In this document: positions 6,025 through 7,173 of the stretch, in pieces
Layout of the letters: each line of letters opens with the position of its first letter
Position numbering within the stretch: the stretch's first letter is position 1
Assembly (NCBI GenBank): GCA_964649385.1
Contig: CAZYRA010000061.1
Location: 1 to 7,173, forward strand
Direction: 5' to 3'
Length of the DNA: 7,173 nt
From: UBA5760 sp964649385
GTDB lineage: Bacteria; Chloroflexota; Dehalococcoidia; Dehalococcoidales; UBA5760
The notes under the pieces: model-generated
Seen by the model: only the letters and a program-made list of their open reading frames with translations
The model's database searches: none
Told to the model about the DNA's origin: nothing
Made by a program: the position numbers and the translations under genes

Positions 6025-7022
6025 TTCATTACCTCCTCAAAATTAGTCAGATCTTTATACTCAATTACAGTGCTCATGCCACGAGTTTCGACTTCTACAC
6101 CAGCTTCTACAGCAGCGGCCACAGGATTCAGTCCATTGAGAAGGACTATGCCGATTCGATTAGGTTCTGCCGATATTTCACACAGAGGTTCGCCGATACC
6201 TCCCACTGTCAGTACGACCCCTATATTGGACTTTTTCAGTTTATTTATCGTTTTCTCCATTATCGATTGGCACGGTGCGGGTATATCCCGGTAAGTAGCC
6301 AGAATTTTCCCATCGCCATCACTCGCAACTTTCGATACAGAAGTCATCTTAGCCCTGATGAACACATCTGAGGGATCCAGAGAGCATCCGGAGTAGTTAA
6401 TAAGCTCCACAAAACGTACGGGCTTGGAATTTCTGAATTGGAGTATACCAGAGAATTTAGAATTCACAGGTACGCCGAGCTTCAGCAAAACACCATTTAT
6501 CACGACACTGCATACTGTAGCTAGTCCCACCTTATCTTGCGGTATTACCACTTCACCAAGCACTTCGCCTGCCTGGGCTATTGCCACCAGATTACTAGCA
6601 CAAAGTCCTGCTGCGAAAGCTGGCTTCATTGCCCCCAATGCCTTATCAAATCCAGTCTTAGGGAAAAAGGAAACGTTTATTGGAACAGAACCAGTGAGCT
6701 TATCCGGGTCAAAATTGGTACGGAGGGAAAGTAGTTCAATTCTTGAGATAGCGAAACCGACCTTATCTTTCACCAGGGCACACTCAATTTCCTCAACACC
6801 TCGCTCAGTAAGAATTCTACCATCCCTTTGCCCAACAAGATGTGTCAGCCCTCCCTCATCCATGAGCTTGAGATGATATCTAACGGCTCTTTCACCCAAC
6901 TCGATCCCGCAGTCTTTCAAGCGACGAGCAATCACCCTAGACCCCAAGGGTGTCTCACAGTCATTGAGCACCTTTAGAATCGAGATAGTCTTTCTTTCAA
7001 CGTCTTGAGTCTCAAATCCCAT
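6021..7022 (-). CDS. nrpR: NrpR-type transcriptional regulator (winged helix plus one NrpR/DUF128 domain)
   Basis: Predicted DNA-binding regulator. In methanogens NrpR represses nitrogen-fixation and ammonium-assimilation genes and is released by 2-oxoglutarate. Residues about 8-78 form a winged helix (ISILKVLND, then SRVIARRLKDCG, then ERAVRYHLKLMDEGG as recognition region, with a GRILTERG wing). Residues about 85-325 form one NrpR regulatory domain, starting KVGFAISRIELL and including NVSFFPK (116-122), the VGGIGEPL segment (273-280) and the terminal AAAVEAGVEVETRGMS (302-317). Some archaeal NrpR proteins carry two such domains; this one has one, as a 333-residue protein. ATG 7022 is the first possible start, since no upstream in-frame start exists before a stop, and later starts would cut the winged helix. 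No clear Shine-Dalgarno precedes it. Its 3' end carries the hisF ribosome-binding site. Whether it senses 2-oxoglutarate here is inference. Confidence 0.88.
   Translation of the reverse strand: MGFETQDVERKTISILKVLNDCETPLGSRVIARRLKDCGIELGERAVRYHLKLMDEGGLTHLVGQRDGRILTERGVEEIECALVKDKVGFAISRIELLSLRTNFDPDKLTGSVPINVSFFPKTGFDKALGAMKPAFAAGLCASNLVAIAQAGEVLGEVVIPQDKVGLATVCSVVINGVLLKLGVPVNSKFSGILQFRNSKPVRFVELINYSGCSLDPSDVFIRAKMTSVSKVASDGDGKILATYRDIPAPCQSIMEKTINKLKKSNIGVVLTVGGIGEPLCEISAEPNRIGIVLLNGLNPVAAAVEAGVEVETRGMSTVIEYKDLTNFEEVMN
6031..6038 (-). promoter_or_regulatory. Shine-Dalgarno of hisF within the end of nrpR
   Basis: GAGGAGGT on the minus strand, 6 nt before the TTG at 6024. It is embedded in the last codons of nrpR. 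An ATG between it and the TTG (6029-6027) is in the nrpR frame and ends after two codons, so the site points to the TTG as the hisF start. Confidence 0.8.
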
Positions 7023-7173
7023 TATAGTACAAACGGATGTCGGACGCCGTTTTCCATATCGTAATGCATCTAGGTTTAGATGTCAAAAAGACTACGTTGT
7101 CACCAAAACGCAGCCCCTGCAAAAGTTCGTCAAGTGAGGCGATACCGCTGCTAATTTTGCTGGCAACGACAGT
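7012..7173 (-). pseudogene. End of an ORF resembling the start of a KaiC/RecA-like domain (probably truncated or broken)
   Basis: One minus-strand frame is open from the window edge (7173) to TGA at 7014-7012, 53 codons with no start codon needed in the window. It contains SGIASLDELLQGLRFGDN, which closely resembles the opening of KaiC/RadA-like ATPase domains and of proteins in which such a domain precedes PEP/pyruvate-binding domains. After NVVF the similarity stops, no Walker A (GxxGxGKT) follows, and the remaining 25 residues look unrelated. This suggests a truncated or frameshifted gene, but a genuine short or divergent protein cannot be excluded because the N terminus is outside the window. 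It overlaps the nrpR start by 11 nt on the same strand, so nrpR may be read through from it. Confidence 0.35.

Noticed and set aside
6424..6876. 150-codon plus-strand ORF
   Set aside because: Antisense to nrpR and compositionally a reverse-frame shadow (Ser/Pro/Thr-rich).
7021..7026. TATAAT on the minus strand overlapping the nrpR start codon
   Set aside because: Transcription from it would begin downstream of the ATG, no -35 box lies at correct spacing, and the next in-frame starts would remove part of the winged helix. Probably chance.

Overview
The window looks like bacterial chromosomal DNA with moderate GC. Five complete or nearly complete protein genes are recognisable, with a truncated helicase gene at the left edge and a degenerate-looking fragment at the right edge. 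No tRNA, rRNA, CRISPR array, transposase or integrase is visible. A bacterial NrpR-type regulator, a stand-alone hisF and a Thermotoga-like glutamate dehydrogenase together suggest an anaerobic lineage. Chloroflexota (Dehalococcoidia-like) is my tentative guess, made from gene content only and not verified by any search.

Left half, plus strand: (1) the C-terminal part of a DEAD-box RNA helicase with a DbpA-type RNA-binding domain, ending at 743; (2) a possible 29-residue ORF (740-829) overlapping the helicase stop as ATGA; (3) a full-length ABC-F ATPase (875-2854) with its own recognisable promoter and Shine-Dalgarno sequence; (4) a 261-nt intergenic stretch rich in dyads and promoter-like boxes; (5) a flavodoxin-like oxidoreductase with a Cys motif like that of iron-sulfur flavoproteins (3116-3733). 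The helicase and the ABC-F protein both act on RNA or ribosomes.

Right half, minus strand: reading from 7173 leftwards, the end of an ORF resembling the start of a KaiC/RecA-like domain (stop at 7012), nrpR (7022-6021), hisF (6024-5254, overlapping nrpR by 4 nt) and glutamate dehydrogenase (5146-3899). The oxidoreductase and the dehydrogenase converge on a 165-nt spacer containing nested inverted repeats.

The minus-strand genes share a nitrogen theme. NrpR in methanogens is a 2-oxoglutarate-responsive repressor of nitrogen genes, glutamate dehydrogenase interconverts glutamate with 2-oxoglutarate and ammonium, and HisF consumes ammonia in histidine synthesis. Co-regulation is an inference from order and spacing. 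I see no convincing evidence for a wholly new multi-gene system. The best leads are the bacterial nrpR-hisF-gdh arrangement, the KaiC-like remnant, the dyad over a promoter at 2983-3018, and the small ORF after the helicase.
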